Source: Zerene cesonia (Eukaryota; Arthropoda; Insecta; Lepidoptera; Pieridae). Taken from it: a stretch of 64,000 nucleotides of DNA. Both the position numbers and the translations under genes were made by a program. The notes under the pieces are model-generated. The model made no database searches. It saw nothing but the letters and a program-made list of their open reading frames with translations, and was not told the origin of the DNA. Where the stretch lies: the NCBI RefSeq assembly GCF_012273895.1, contig NC_052109.1:2866432-2930431 (forward strand). Reading direction: 5' to 3'. Every line of letters begins with the position of its first letter. The first letter of the stretch is position 1. This document shows positions 23,956 to 37,492 of this stretch, one piece after another.

Positions 23956-26900
23956 AATTAAACAAGAAAATACACATATACTAATTACTATTATTTCAAA
24001 TATCAATTTATCTAGTATATGATGCAATTATATTACGTATAATTAATAATCAATATGTAATGTAAAATGTGATGGGAGGATATATGTTTTTCAAAGGGTT
24101 GTAGGTAGTTATATGCCGTTGTAATTTGTTTGTGTTGTATGCGTAAGGTACTACGGTACTAAGTGCTTAAGGTATTAGTTAGAATTATACTAATACTACT
24201 TAGCTTGGCGTTTAATGTGATTAAGTATTGTATCTTCTCATTATTTTACTAGCGATTTTCATATATTTCATCTCAATAGATAGATGGGTATATCTTGCTT
24301 GTATATAGATTGTTGTGCACATTTAATTAATTTTTAAGATAATTCTCGGGAAGTGTATTCTTATAAATAAATAAGTTTTGCAAACATCCTTTGGAGCTGC
24401 TCGCTAATCTCTGAGTAAATACCCTACCATCTTTTTCAAGTACTTACGACCGACCTCTGCGGTGACTGTTGCGTTCCAATGTCATCAACAATCTGATAAA
24501 TGTTCAAAACTTATAATTAAATATCATTTATGGCTTTTTTTTGAACCTATTTAGCGTCAGTATATCATATGGCTTAAAATATAAATATATGAAATATACT
24601 GTGACCAATTTACCTCTATATAACTAGCTCTCTGCCCGCGGCTTTGCTTTGTTTGTAGAAGTAGTTTGTTTTTGTAGAAGTAAAAACCGGTCCGTTCCGT
24701 TGGGGCTTGAATTATAGAAAAACAAAAAGTAAACTTACTCTTACATAAGTACATAACATGTAAGTTTTGTAAAGAAGTACGGATTAATAATTATAAAATA
24801 AATAAAGACCTACAACAAAATTCACATACGCATAGCCATCTACATAATCCAATTATGTATATTGCATTTTATATTATAGTCAAAATTTTCTAACCTAATT
24901 TCTAATAATAAGCGTATTTAATTTAACAATTCACAACAATTGTTCGTTGTGATGTGATGAAAATATATAAAAAATTGAATATTAATAAAATGTTACAAAA
25001 AGACACAATTTTTTTCTTGTCTTAAAATCAAGAATATTTAGCTGCATTCTCATCTAAAACAGTCATTTCACATACGAGAATTCGTACAGCATAAATAATA
25101 TATTAATTTCGTACACAAGGTTCAATTTCAAGTCATCGTTTTCCAAGAAATTCTTGCCCAAGCTGTAGTATGGAAATATTTTAAGATACGAGCGAGCCGA
25201 AGTTTGTTCAGTGAGATAAGCGATGTAGCGGATGCTCTATGTTGACATATGGTACATGTATATGCCATACAGGTTATAATATATTGCCGTCTTATATGTA
25301 CAATAGATAGGCGTAACAAAGAAATGTTGTTTCTGTTTTTATTTCGTTGGGACGCGTTGTGGGGAATTTTATGTAAGAGATATGGGGACCGAAGTCTGTC
25401 GAGTTTCACAGCAGATTTATGTCCAATATTTAAAGAGTTTAAAATAGATCTTATCCACATAACTAAAAAACATCGTCTAGTTAACATATCAAGTACGTAT
25501 ACTTACGACAAGTTTATATATAGTAAAAAAGTAAATTCTCAAACAGTACATGTAAGTTAACTTAGGAAAAATCTTTCAGAATGAACAAGCATCCAGTGCA
25601 AAGATATTATAGGGTGTGATAAGTTAAAAAGTGTTCTATTTTAAAATACCTTTATTTCCTTAAGTGGATATATGAACAATACGACTTATAATTTTAAAAT
25701 GTACCACCGATCCCAATATTTTATACATAATACAACTTTTTCAATGAAGAATCGACAAGCGATTTGATCATTACGCAAGAACTTTTAAAACTAATTTCGT
25801 TGAATCACACAACGCTTAAATTCATCGAATACTACACGGAACACACGGTATAAACTAGTCGAATTATAAAGCTGACATAGTTCGACAGTTTATCTTCGAC
25901 ACGCATAGGTAAATGAATCATGTATGTGTGCACACAAAGTGCTACTGTGGGTTTGCGTTCCATTCCCGACGGGCGTGGCGTGTGCTCATGTTAATTTTTA
26001 TGCGAAATATCTTAAGCCTTCGCTATGTTTGCTTGTAATGGCTGATTTGCATATTTTTGTCGTGGATGAAAATAGCTTGTAGGTAATTAAGCTATCCAAA
26101 TCATAAAGTGGGTAAGAAATTTTAAACCCGACTATTAAGTAGCTATTAAAGTTGTTTCCTACAAGGAACATGTACATATGATTTTACATGTGAATTGATT
26201 GTTAGCTTGTATTTATATTATGTAAGGGAAAATCATACGTTTTGTATTTACATCGAATAGCACTACCTACTACAAAATCATCGGAAAATTCAAGAAAATA
26301 AATAGGAAAGTAATTCATGAGGCTACGGAGTTAACCGAGTTAAAGCTATACATGCAAAAAGTTGCCCAAGTGAAGCAAAAGTTTCACTTCAATTTATTCG
26401 TAATATATATAAAAATGTTTTATACTTTTGATTTTAATATCCAAAGATCGATTTATCTGTATTGTAAGTTTGATATAATGGTAAAGCCCTCTAAAAAAAT
26501 CAAATTATCATCATACTTTGTTAAGAATGTATTGGAAGGTAATTTAGTTATTTTATTTTATTCATATGAACAGCACTAAATAACTTCAATGTTATAACAT
26601 GGACATACTGGATTATATATCCATTATTCATATTCAACAAAAAAAATGTTTAAAAAACTTCTTATACATTTATGTTGAATTCCAAAAATTTCTTTCTGCC
26701 AAATATTACTGAAATATTTACCTCACATAATATTTTTCAAAGGTTATATACACCTTGATTTCATAGGAATCATACTTAAATAGAATAATAGAAGTTACAA
26801 TTTCATTCCAGAACATTCCAACCTAGAGACTAAGTCGTGGTATCAATCATACATCTTCATTTATTCAACAGATACGAAGGTTGCAAAACTTCTTAGTTGC

Positions 26901-29335
26901 TATTAAAAAGTTGTTTAAGAAAAGGTAAAACGTGGCCGAGCCGACTGGCAGACAAGCCTGTGTCAACATTGAAGGAATTAGTCCAAATTATGTGCCCCCC
27001 GCCATCCCTCCCCTTGGCACATCAGGCTCCGAATCAATATTTGTTGTCCGCACTCTTCTGCCTTGATACAACACGCACTAAACCTACACACTGGATCTGT
27101 AACTGAAACTTGAACTCTACCATACGATTATACGGACTAATTTTGAATCCACAATGTTGTGGTGCTTATGGCCTTCTCACCCCGTACCGCTCAAGACTCA
27201 TCCCCGCTGTAGCCATCTCTTTAAACGCAATGTTGTCTCTTTCTAACAAAATTTTCCGCGGGATACGTAGAGCATCCGTTTATTCGATTTATGATGTTAT
27301 GGTGACTATAATGTTATGATGTACCTAATATTTGTTTGTATAAAAATATGAATTTGATTCCGTACACAGCTAAACTCTTTGCATGTACATATATATATAT
27401 TTCGATTAATTGCATTTAATCAGATAATCTTATAAATATATACGACCCACACAGATGCTTTAAAAACTTACTAAAAACACGATAAACAAATAATTTATTA
27501 TTAACTGCAAGTAGCTTAAACTAAATAGCAATTTCGTATGCCTTCTCACGTTACTGACACGATAACCCAAAATAAATATATACGCCAGTTTCTACGCCCA
27601 AATACCACTTAGCATATCCCAGCTTACATATAAGTCACACGTCAATTAATAAAAACTGGTATGCTTTTGAATATTCATAAAGAACTGTTAATTGCACAAG
27701 AAGGCAAATAGAGAGAGCGACTCTACGGTTTCGACTTCCAAGTAACCCCCCTCTCCCCTCCCTTCAAAAGGCCAACCCTGCAGCACACAGACGCAGTCAC
27801 GCACACAGGCATAGGAGGCGCGCGCAACCAGGAAAACTACAGCCTTTTCCGTACGTATTGTGTACAAGAACGCAAATTTGTATATGAAAATATTTAACAT
27901 GGTTTTACGGTAATTCTAAGCAATGGAATCGATAATTGACTTCTACTTTCATGGTAACCTAGGGGTAATTCTACTTGTTATTATATTACATTAGTAAATG
28001 AATAATATTAGCAACAAATCTTTACATTAATTATTTTTCATGTATTTTTTTGAACCTCTCATATTCTCATATTAAGACGCCTATTTTGCGCAAATAAATA
28101 CTGAATAATGAAGCGCTTAAAAATAAAACACCATTTATAAATACATGTTCCATCTTACGATGTTGCATATACTGCGCATAATACGCGTGCTCGCTGTGTG
28201 CGCATCTATTTACGGGACAAGTAAATATGTACTCGCGTTTGTGGAGGCTGCATTAATAATTCAATTGGTCGCTCGCCCGCTCAGGTAGCGTTTAAACGAT
28301 TTTTAACTCGTCAAATGGATTAATTGGGGAGAGCTGCCGAATTGAAACCATCGCTTGAGTTTACATATACTAGCGTTGTTTTATTTGTAAGATTGTGAAT
28401 CTCTCTTGTGGCGTGTTTGCTCGTTACTTTAAAAATTATTAGAAAGAGATTTGAAGTACATTTTAGGAAATATGTCTTCTTCATATAGAGAATTATGGCG
28501 TTTCAAGTTTTATTGGATAATAATATACTGTGATATATTAAATCGGACCATCATTATTAAATTTTCTAGTTTAGTTGATATTAGATTGGAAGGAGGGGCA
28601 AGAATTTTTCACTAACTAAAGAAAGAAATTTATTGAAATATATAAAATAATTTATGCACGATTTTAGTGATTTAATACCTACGTGTATTCACATTAGGCC
28701 CTTTCTATGAGATAAAGTGATAATTAAGACCCTATTTTTGATATGTAGCCACTTCTAACAACAACGGCCATAATCGAATTTAAGCTAAAAAGCCATTCTT
28801 CTATAACCAACATAAAATTCAAAATAATTTAGTAGAAAATGAATTAAACTCTTCGCAAGCATATTGGTTACATGTAAAAGCCAGTTGATTGGGGTCACAC
28901 GGAGGGACAAACAACTCCACTCGTAGCTCCATTTCTTTGCCAAACACTAATATTTGGGGACCACGGACGCTACGATTAGTTGCGATTTTTTCTTTTCACA
29001 GCCATTTAAACAATGTATGTGTTCTTCCATTGTAAGTTAATTGTTATGTTAATTAATAACAATTGATTTAACAGATATTAAACATACGATTCATATGGTA
29101 ATTTAGTTAATATCAAAAACTGAAGACAATTGAGGAAAAACCGTCACCTATTGCTTGTTGTTTAATGAGAGGTATTCTAGCTGAAGCATCCCTAATGTTA
29201 TAGCACTTAAAAGAAAATTGCACCTTAAATTAGTTTGCTTTTGCTGTTTAAGTTGTTTTATTAATAATTCGTAGCATTAAATAAAAACATTGAGAATATG
29301 CTTAATTGCTTTCGTATTTGTTGTGTATTGTTTAG
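23956..29335. other. Non-coding DNA, including a Helitron 3'-end fragment and GC-richer islands
   Basis: A Lep1-like fragment in reverse orientation starts CTAGCTCTCTGCCCGCGG at 24624. Open frames on both strands at 25128-25560 have no recognisable domain. About 27700-27850 is pyrimidine-rich and GC-richer, and 28145-28345 is a non-repetitive island with TTAATAATTCAATTGG-type homeodomain-like sequence. About 28860-28990 is a similar island. None carries a convincing gene. Confidence 0.45.
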
Positions 29336-29497
29336 TAGCGCCCCGGGTTCGCTCGTGGTACATAAACAGCCTATAGCCTTTCTCAATAAATGGGCTATCT
29401 AACACAGAAAGAATTTTTCAAATCGGACCAGTAGTTCCTGAGATTAGTGCGTTCAAACAAACAAACAAACTCTTCAGCTTTATAATATTAGTATAGA
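29336..29497 (-). mobile_element. Lep1-like Helitron, minus orientation, 3' end truncated or decayed
   Basis: Read on the minus strand it starts ATCTATACTAATATTATAAA, then GCTGAAGAGTTTGTTTGTTT and a CTGGTCCGATTTGAAAAATT block, and ends near GAGCGAACCCGGGGCGC. Position 60998-61162 is the same subfamily. The CTAG terminus has decayed to CTAAA. Confidence 0.75.
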
Positions 29498-31403
29498 TTC
29501 AATAGGTCATCTTGTTTCTTCTATTTAAGTCTAGGTCTGAACTATATTACATAGTGAAAGTAGTATGTTTTGAAACGAAGTGTGTAAAGCTTGGGTTGTG
29601 ACCACATCCTTGTAGACCATTAACCAACCTGTAGATTTCTTGCAGTTTTTTCACTCACGTTCTCTATGCTTTTTTGTTGATGTTTCAAATAGTTTAATTA
29701 TAACACTATCATCATCAAACATATTATAGATACATAATCACATGATTCTCTTGTATTTGCGCAAATAGATTGTAAATACCGAATCAATAAAACAGATTTA
29801 GGTACAATGAATAGCAATTAAAATACGTATTAGTAAGCATTATGCGCTTTCTCTCGTAAAGCCCTGTGTACACTAGGGTAGTTGAAGTTAGAGTTGAGCG
29901 CCCCTGTATCTTTGTTGAAATATTTGCTGTGTAAGCGGTGGGTAGTCACCCGATAGGTCGCGGTTACATGCGGCGTTTGTATCGCGGCGTTTTTAACCAG
30001 TTAAGCCAGGTATTAGCTTCAAGCAATTCTATTGGAATAGGATAATAGTAATAATAGTAGGTTTAATGATATCTTTTTAAATAGGGAACATGGCCCCGCT
30101 GTGATCTGACGCGTTGCTTTAGACGGGATGGCGGGAACACTTTCTTATCGTAATCTACCGCCTACTTTGCCGTATCAGTTTCCGAAAGTAGTATTTCCAA
30201 TTCGATATGATATACTAATTCTAACACATAGTAGTATTATTTTTGAAAGCCGCTAACGTAGCTAAAGTTCTCTTGGTTTTGTAGATTATGGGTGTTGTTA
30301 ATCGATTTCATCCAAATATATAGGTGGTAGCGTATATCACTACATTTTTATTTATGTAGTATTACAGTATACTGTTCCACACCTCAATATGGGACTCCCA
30401 CAACTCCCTGCTGTTATATTCTGTATATTTTTTATGTTTTGTATTTTTAGACGGGATTTAGGATTATTTTATGAATTTTTTAACCGTTTTATTTTACAAA
30501 CCCCCAGAAAGTAAAACCTGAATGTGATGAGATGACGTTTTAAACATTTATATTCCATAGCCATAATTAATTACAGCTTAACTACATAATTATTGCTTTG
30601 GAAACAGGCATTTGCAACGTGCATTGTTCAATGAGAGCTAAGTATTGCTAAGTAAGCTAAGTATTACTTATGATAAATCTGTGCTACGTAGAAAACGATT
30701 TGATTTAATCAGCTTTCAAATTAAAATACATTCAACTGAACTTCCATTTTTCTTTTTTATGTGTGTTGTATTATGTATTTCATATTGTAATATATTTTAA
30801 GCCGCATCTTCGCTCTTGTGCATGGAATTAAATAAAAAAAAGTTATATATAAAAAAATTTACTGGTTCGGGTTCAATTTAGAAATAACATACCAACAGAT
30901 GCATCCAAAAAATCAGCAGGTTTCCGATAGCAAGCACGCAGTTCTGGCATGCAGGCCGCAAGTGTTGGTTAGGACAGATAGATGTATAACATAGAACGAT
31001 AGAAACGCCCTAAAACCGTCGAGCATGATGTGATCCAGCCTTAATTCATACGTAGCGATGTTAGGTGCCGGTTGATTGTTGATACAGCAAATTTGTTCTC
31101 TTGTCTCACTCAACGACGGGATTAGCCTGTTTTTCTACTAAAGATAACAGTTTTATCTTAGTGAATATTAATTGCGTTTGTTTGGATTGCGAAATAATCA
31201 CCCATTGTGAAAGTCTTGGGCGATGTGTCACGGGTTTTCGATGCTTTTTTAAGCGGGACTCTGCTTGATAATACTGGGACTTTTAACGCAGTACCGGTTT
31301 TCAGTGGGTCATCTACAACAGTCAAAGAAATAGTGAATTTTTGCTTTGAATGTTTGTGGAAAATAGGAATAATGCAAAACAAGATACAAATCAATATTAC
31401 AGC
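29498..31403. other. Non-coding DNA with an unexplained two-strand open segment
   Basis: About 29870-30190 is GC-richer and non-repetitive. At 31158-31403 both strands stay open for 67-79 codons, and the minus strand offers splice-like borders at 31312 (acceptor) and 31202 (weak donor). I do not recognise either translation and do not call a gene. Confidence 0.4.
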
Positions 31404-31557
31404 TTAGAAATTAAAGACTTTAAACGGATTTTAAACGCGATTAATTCATTACATTATTAACCCGTTTCGAACACTTTACAGTTAGCGTGGTCACAGGGAG
31501 ACACGTTTAAAGTCTTTAATTTCTAAATGTATAATACTCGCGTAAAATCAAACACAA
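31404..31557. mobile_element. Fold-back repeat, orientation B (perfect 23-bp arms)
   Basis: Arms at 31404-31426 and 31504-31526 are perfect inverted repeats. The right flank, ATACTCGCGTAAAATCAAAC, equals that of the 8187 copy, but the interior is reversed: here the AT-rich end touches the left arm and the GTGGTCACAGGGAGAC block touches the right arm. Confidence 0.75.
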
Positions 31558-33974
31558 TTTTACAGTTTATTAAAATTTGATTCTTTTATTTAAATTTGAA
31601 ATGAAGGCTGCGACTTAAATTGCATTTTATCGACCAAGTAATATGAAAAGATTTGCATGTAAGTATACTTGTAGTGTTTTCAGACAAAATCTACTGGACC
31701 GTTTTCAAAAATACTTTCACCATTAGTAAGATGCAACTTCACTGAGTGATTATATTATGTACCACGGGTGAGCAGATACTTGGGCTTTTATAATACATAT
31801 CATATCAATAATCATTGATATTCTCTGGTCTGGAGACTTCAAGTAATAAGTAAGTTTGATTATCACTACAGAGTATAAAATAGAGTAGCTCTCCGCCGTC
31901 TGTGTTTCAGATTTTGATGGTTTTTTTTTGAATGATTCAAGAGGAAGGTTTATATGTATAATAACATCCATTTAATAGAGGAGAAATACTGTTCATACCC
32001 CTAAATTGTAAGAGTAAGGCAGAACAGCGTTAGCCGGATCAGCTAGTAATCTATAAATCTATAAAATGAAGTACAAGTTGCAAAACATGTTTGATGATCG
32101 TAAGAACGCTATTAAAGTAAGTAGGTATATAATAATGTTTCACGCGGAGTAGGTGTGGATAATTAAAATTCACTTAAAAGCAAACCCGTAAAATCTGAAC
32201 ATTTTACGACTTGGCCTCGATGTGTAAAACCAAGATGGCCGACGTCTTATCGGCCGCCATGTTTGCGGAGCGGTTGCGCGCCACTGCGCAAGAGTTTGTT
32301 TAATGTGGACCTGTTTTAAAAAGGTCTTAGTATGTAAATGAGGACTTTGGGATTATTTTGTTTAAATAATTAAGTATGATGTGTATTTTTATTCAATACA
32401 TTGTCTGCGATTCATTTCACTATTAGGTGTTTATAGTACTAACCTACTTATATTTTGATAATAATAATTGCTTTGATTTACTGTTTTAACTCTATAGTAT
32501 AACGTACGATAAGTGAAAAATAAAAACACTCCGTAAATATAAGCATTTCCATTCCGAAATTAATTATAGGTCAGTCCCAGGCATCGATAGTGTAACACAA
32601 TACCCGAACCATTAGGCTAGTGAAGTCAATAATTCAGCTGGTCATCTCAAATTACGAAAAATTCGAAACATTACAAACACATTAACAACAAGCCAGGGGT
32701 CGTATTGGTCGAGCTAAATATATGCTCACAACACGCGTATGTACGCAGCGCACACAAGAAAATATTTGGTAACAGCCAATGTAATCCAAGGAGTTTGCCT
32801 TGATACACTAAGCACACATTCGTTGATCGTTGAATTAATAGCTATTAAATACGCATTGTTCTTGTAACAGAACGATTAATTCGCAATTTATACTATTGTT
32901 GTGTGCACACATTCAGTTTTAAGGGACATTGTCATTGAAATAGTCAAATAAAGAAAGATGCAACATGCACTCGTTTATATATGAATCATTGGTTTGTATT
33001 TTGTAATTTTTTTCGCTTTACACAATGTTTAAATGAATGATTGCAATATGTACAGTAAATAATGAACAGGAATTGTATGCGTGAACTGTCATTATGACAG
33101 TCTGCATATGACAGTATAAACACCGTTAGACTCAGACATGAATAAAAATAGTTATATTTCTTTATTTCATTTTAATTATATTTTGTTTTGGTGTAATTTG
33201 ATGTGATTAAATTTTTAACAGAGTAATCTGTGCCTACGCTTATGTATAAGAGCAGATACTTAATGAGTTAATATAAGTCGTCGTAAAATTATACGAAAAT
33301 CTATAATTTTAAGTACCTTCCAAAGTAAGTTTATCATAATATTATTCTACATGTCCATTAATATACAAGCTTGAATGTTATTAAATTAACTGCGGAGACG
33401 GAATTGCGTCAGAGAATTCTATTTTCTTGTTTATTCTTATGTACTCGTGAAGTAGTAATGTACATAATAATGATAGCGCTGTATGTACCTAAGAAATAAT
33501 ATGGTTAAGTTGACGTTGTAATGATAAATTTGTTGACAACAGTGTGTTTGAGGCAAATTAGGTACTTAATGTAACTTTTGATAAAACATTTGTTTTAGCA
33601 GTTTATTTAAAATATACTGCGAGATTTTTATTGGCTTACAACTTTCTATGGAATGCTGTGATGTAAAGAGTACAATAGAGGTAAAGTGAGTGTACGGCAT
33701 GTGATATGTTGATTCTAGAAGATCTATCATATCTTCCATTGAAATCTAAAGAGACGAACAAGCTTTATCTTAATACAGATTAAAAATAGAACAATCTCCG
33801 CGTTTACTTGGATTACGTATTTTGGTCATATCTAGCGCATTCTATTAATTAATAATAAAAAGGGAATATTTATAAGGATCGGTAAGTGTCGTCTTTTTTT
33901 CACTCAAAAACAGCTAATCGAATCCGTATGATATTTGGGACAGAGATAGATAACCTTCTTAAATATGTATGTGG
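31558..33974. other. Non-coding DNA with a repeat tail and a YY1/Pho-like island
   Basis: About 31985-32040 carries GGCAGAACAGCGTTAGCCGG ending CAGCTAGTA, a fragment of the family at 56636-56820. About 32215-32320 is a sharp GC-rich island with AAGATGGC (32232-32239) and the inverted partner GCCGCCAT (32253-32260). About 33890-33960 holds a dispersed-repeat phrase (CAGCTAATCGAATCCGTATG). The rest is plain AT-rich DNA. Confidence 0.45.
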
Positions 33975-34310
33975 TAGTCGAGCACGCTTCGGCACGAATT
34001 GGGCCAGCTCGCACCGGGGAAGTACCACACTCCCACAGAAGACCGGCGTGAAATAGCATTCTGCTGTGTTTCTTTCGGTGAGTGGGGGAGCCGGAGGGCC
34101 ATATCCTTTTCCTTAACCCTTCCCAGTCCTTTCCTTTATTCCTCTCATCAATCCTTTCTTAATCCCTTCCTAAAAAGTCGGCAATCCATTTGAAGAGGCG
34201 TAAGGTTTGCAATGGACCTTATGCCTCTCCAAATGTTCATGAGCGGTGGTAGCGCTTACCATCAGGCGTCCCACTAGCTCCATTGGCGACTGTAACATAA
34301 AAAAAAAAAT
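33975..34310 (+). mobile_element. Retroelement-derived repeat (GCACGAATTGGG family) with poly(A) tail
   Basis: Begins GTAGTCGAGCACGCTTCGGC and ends TGGCGACTGTAACAT plus ten A. It contains the ACCATCAGGCGTCCCACTAG block shared with the copies at 23668 and, inverted, 55795. The A tail supports reverse-transcriptase-mediated insertion. Non-coding. Confidence 0.75.
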
Positions 34311-34972
34311 AGCAAATAGGCTACTCGTTACTCGGGTATCACGCGAGTGTAGTCATAGACTCTAAACAGTATAATACGCATTTATAATAATTATAAATAC
34401 AAACCCCTACGAATACACAACGAAGTCGTAATTTGTAGAAGCTTCACTTAAATACAATATTATGTGTACAAGAACAAATGAAACATGGTGTTGGTGCCCG
34501 ACCTCTAAGTGTTATTTATCGCTACTTCGCGGTGTTTGCCCTTAGTTCCTTATTGTTTGTTACGATTGGTAGCTTAGGAGTCACCAGAACCCCTGTAGAA
34601 TATGCAGAGGTTTAAATGCATACCTACGCAGAGATATACCTATCATTTAAAGATAATTTCAGCAATTGTTTCTTCATCTAATAATTTGGGTACTTTATCT
34701 AAGAAATTAAGCGCATTGGTTTCTGCGAATGGCGTTCAATGATTGAGATATGCGACAGAAAATCTGTCAAACATACATGACATATACGCTTAATGTAATA
34801 ACTAACGTAATGCCTTATCCTTTAATATAGGCGTAGATTTTATAAGGCATGTTACAATGAAAATAAATAAGTGGCACCCGTTGTAGGCTACATTCTAGAG
34901 AATTTGCCTGAGTAGACCAATATAAAACCAATGGTCAGCGTGTAACTTTATCTATAGCTTAAAAAGTCATCA

Positions 34973-35130
34973 CCATCCTCATCAGCCCATACATGTTCCC
35001 ACTGCTGGGGCACAGGCCTCCTATGAGGGTTCAGCCATAATCCACCACGCTGGCCAAGTGCGGGTTGGCAGATGTCACATGTCGTCGAACTTTTGATACA
35101 TGTCGGTTTCCTCACAATGTTTTCCTGATT
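34973..35130 (-). mobile_element. tRNA-derived SINE with GAT tail, 5'-truncated
   Basis: Same body as the SINE at 44485-44767 (CATACATGTTCCCACTGCTG, then GTCACATGTCGTCGAACTTTT) in the same orientation, but the tRNA head is missing and the 3' repeat is degraded to CATCACCATCCTCATC. 5' truncation is usual for LINE-driven insertion. Confidence 0.7.
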
Positions 35131-36074
35131 AAATAACGCATATGAATGCAAATGATACGAATCCTGAAGACAACCAGTCACGCCCGCAAACACCGCTTAC
35201 ATCTGTATCAATGAAACATTCAAAAAACACATTTCCAATATTGTCAATGCAAACCTGACCGTGACCTTCCCCAGGTTCAGCATTTGATAACTAGAGTTAA
35301 TATTGGCACCGTACACCACTCTGTTTGACGAACGCTCCACTCTATCAATATATAAACATAATATTTATATTTGAGCCGCTTTTGGTCGCTACCAACAGCA
35401 CTTGTGTAATTTGTCACTGAAACTGATAATTTTAAGTTTTACCAGCGTTTGAATGGGTGTGTTTGTTCCCTGTGAAGTTAGTACTTGTCCTTTACTTTCT
35501 ATATGATTAAATTTTCATAAGTTCCACTAATAGCCCCACGTTAAGTATCTCTGGCTAGTTTTAATAAAATGCCCTGTAATGATTGATTAAATACCTACAT
35601 TCCTAGTGAATGCCGATCGATTTTGTGGCGCCATTGCTTCATTTTAGGAATGCGTGGTCTCTGAAGCTTATAATATATCTTCCCTTATAACTTCGTGAAA
35701 ACTCATTTTAAGTTGAATCTCAAAAGTTAGTCAAACAGTTGTACCACCTAATATCTGTGATGAAATTAACGAAGAATTAAATTAGTACAGCTTAAAGATT
35801 ACAATAAGAAATTTATAAATTTCATTTGGAAGCTCGCGTGTCGGGCTTTCCTTCAGTATTTAGGTCACAGCTCGAAGCGAATGCGAACCATGCGAAGCCC
35901 TGTTAGTGTACCTTAGACATTAGGCAACTATTGTTGTCAGCTTTCTTTGTTTACATTTAGCCTATCAAGGGTTAACTTATAGCAATATTTAAACATGCAG
36001 TAGTCCTGTGCAGTGGCTAACATATTATTGTCAATTGATATTTATTAACACTTTTATTATATAGAGAAAAAGAT

Positions 36075-36330
36075 TTGTATTTTTAACCGACTTCAAAAAA
36101 GGAGGAGGTTTTCAATGCTGTGTTTTGTATTGTATTTATAAACTTATAGCTTTTTACTGTGTGAACCGCCTCTTACAGTTTTTTTTTTTTAATTGAAAGC
36201 CGGTGGCTCCCATGTAGTCCCATTTAAATTTGGTCTAGATCTAACAATTTGAAGGCGTCTAAATTTTTGTTATTGTATGCAACGAATATACTCAAAATGA
36301 GAAGGTTTTGGGTTTCGTTGCATGTAATGA
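36075..36330. repeat. Dispersed repeat pair member (CCGACTTCAAAAAAGGAGG / GGTGGCTCCCATGTAG)
   Basis: It contains ACCGACTTCAAAAAAGGAGG, common in Lepidoptera, then a GCCGGTGGCTCCCATGTAGT block leading to TTTAAATTTGGTCTAG and CAATTTGAAGGC. The second block recurs, diverged, at 42258-42325, so the two are copies of one family. Non-coding. Confidence 0.55.
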
Positions 36331-37447
36331 ATATAAAAGATACATAACACCTTTACCCAGAAACTGTAAGTGGGCTATTTATGTATCTCGTGTTAACGAA
36401 TAAAGGACGGAGCAATCAGTTATAGGAAAATAAATAATACAATTCATATAACATCGTCAAAAATACATGAAAAGTTAGAATTTCTTTTCAAATAAAAGGC
36501 AACATAATTGTTAAGTCTCACAAACTCAGAATTTTCTAAAGTGAATGTGTGTTTTAGGTGACACTATTTCGCCTTATCTAATTCGAAAAACCGACCAGAA
36601 AGTTCTAAAAAATTATATTCCGTCTGTTCTTGTGCCATTCCTGTAATTATGTCCATGTGTATATTTCAGCAATATTAATAATCAATTTAAAATTATACAA
36701 AAGCCTGCCATGCTAATTGAAGTCCAAATAATAATTAAGTGTCAATGCAAAACAAATATTAGCGTTATTGTGATGCGAGTTGCATTATTCGCATTGATTG
36801 TTATAACATTATTAATTCGTTACAAAACATTTTATTCGTTTTCTATATTCAATTTAATAACAAGTTCAAAATTTCAGCATAATCTACGTAACTAATCTAT
36901 AGTTTTTTTTTCCTTTTTTTAAGGTAGTGCAAATACTAACAAATAGCCAAAAAGTTTACTCTTAGGAATGTACCTAATACTAGACGTGACAAGGAAATAA
37001 AATGTCAATTGAATTTGGTTTCACAGTAATTTTCATGCTCACCTTAGCGTTCGGTGTCTAAAGTACTATATTATCTGTGTTGGTGTTAATAAATCGAATG
37101 GGACTACAGACTGCACAAATTGTCAGTTCCGATATAATGCTGCCCTCGGGTATCCTTTTATGTTCTGTGCTGTATTTATGTGTGAGGCAACACTGGCTTC
37201 TAATTATGAATCATATATCATAATTTTGTTTCCTGTTATGTACCAGTATATCAGTTGTAGGTACTGTATATGAGAACTGACTACTCAAAGAGTTGTCAAA
37301 CTGTGTTATGTAAAACACGCCACTTAATGTATTGCTGTAACTGAACACAAATAATATAAATAACTATAGTGTTTGAATTAAGGCAATAAGTAAAAAAAAA
37401 GTGAAGCCCCGTGTCTCCTAGTTGTCGTAAGTAACTATATTATATAA

Positions 37448-37492
37448 ATTCTTTCAAAATATTTATTTCAATATTTCTTTCAAAATTTCTCA
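37448..37492 (-). mobile_element. Palindromic tRNA-SINE family, 45-base 5' fragment
   Basis: On the minus strand it starts TGAGAAATTTTGAAAGAA, the same 5' end as the copies at 14310 and 61706, then departs into AT-rich sequence with a second TTTTGAAAGAAT. It is flanked by a 12-bp direct repeat (TATATTATATAA at 37436-37447 and 37493-37504). The low complexity of that repeat weakens the case. Confidence 0.45.

Noticed and set aside
25128..25560. 119- and 103-codon open frames on opposite strands
   Set aside because: No recognisable domain, no splice or poly(A) context, and composition like the flanks; mirror-image open frames of this size can occur by chance.
26897..27319. Two consecutive plus-strand open frames of 69 codons
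   Set aside because: No family resemblance and no sign of a frameshifted single gene.
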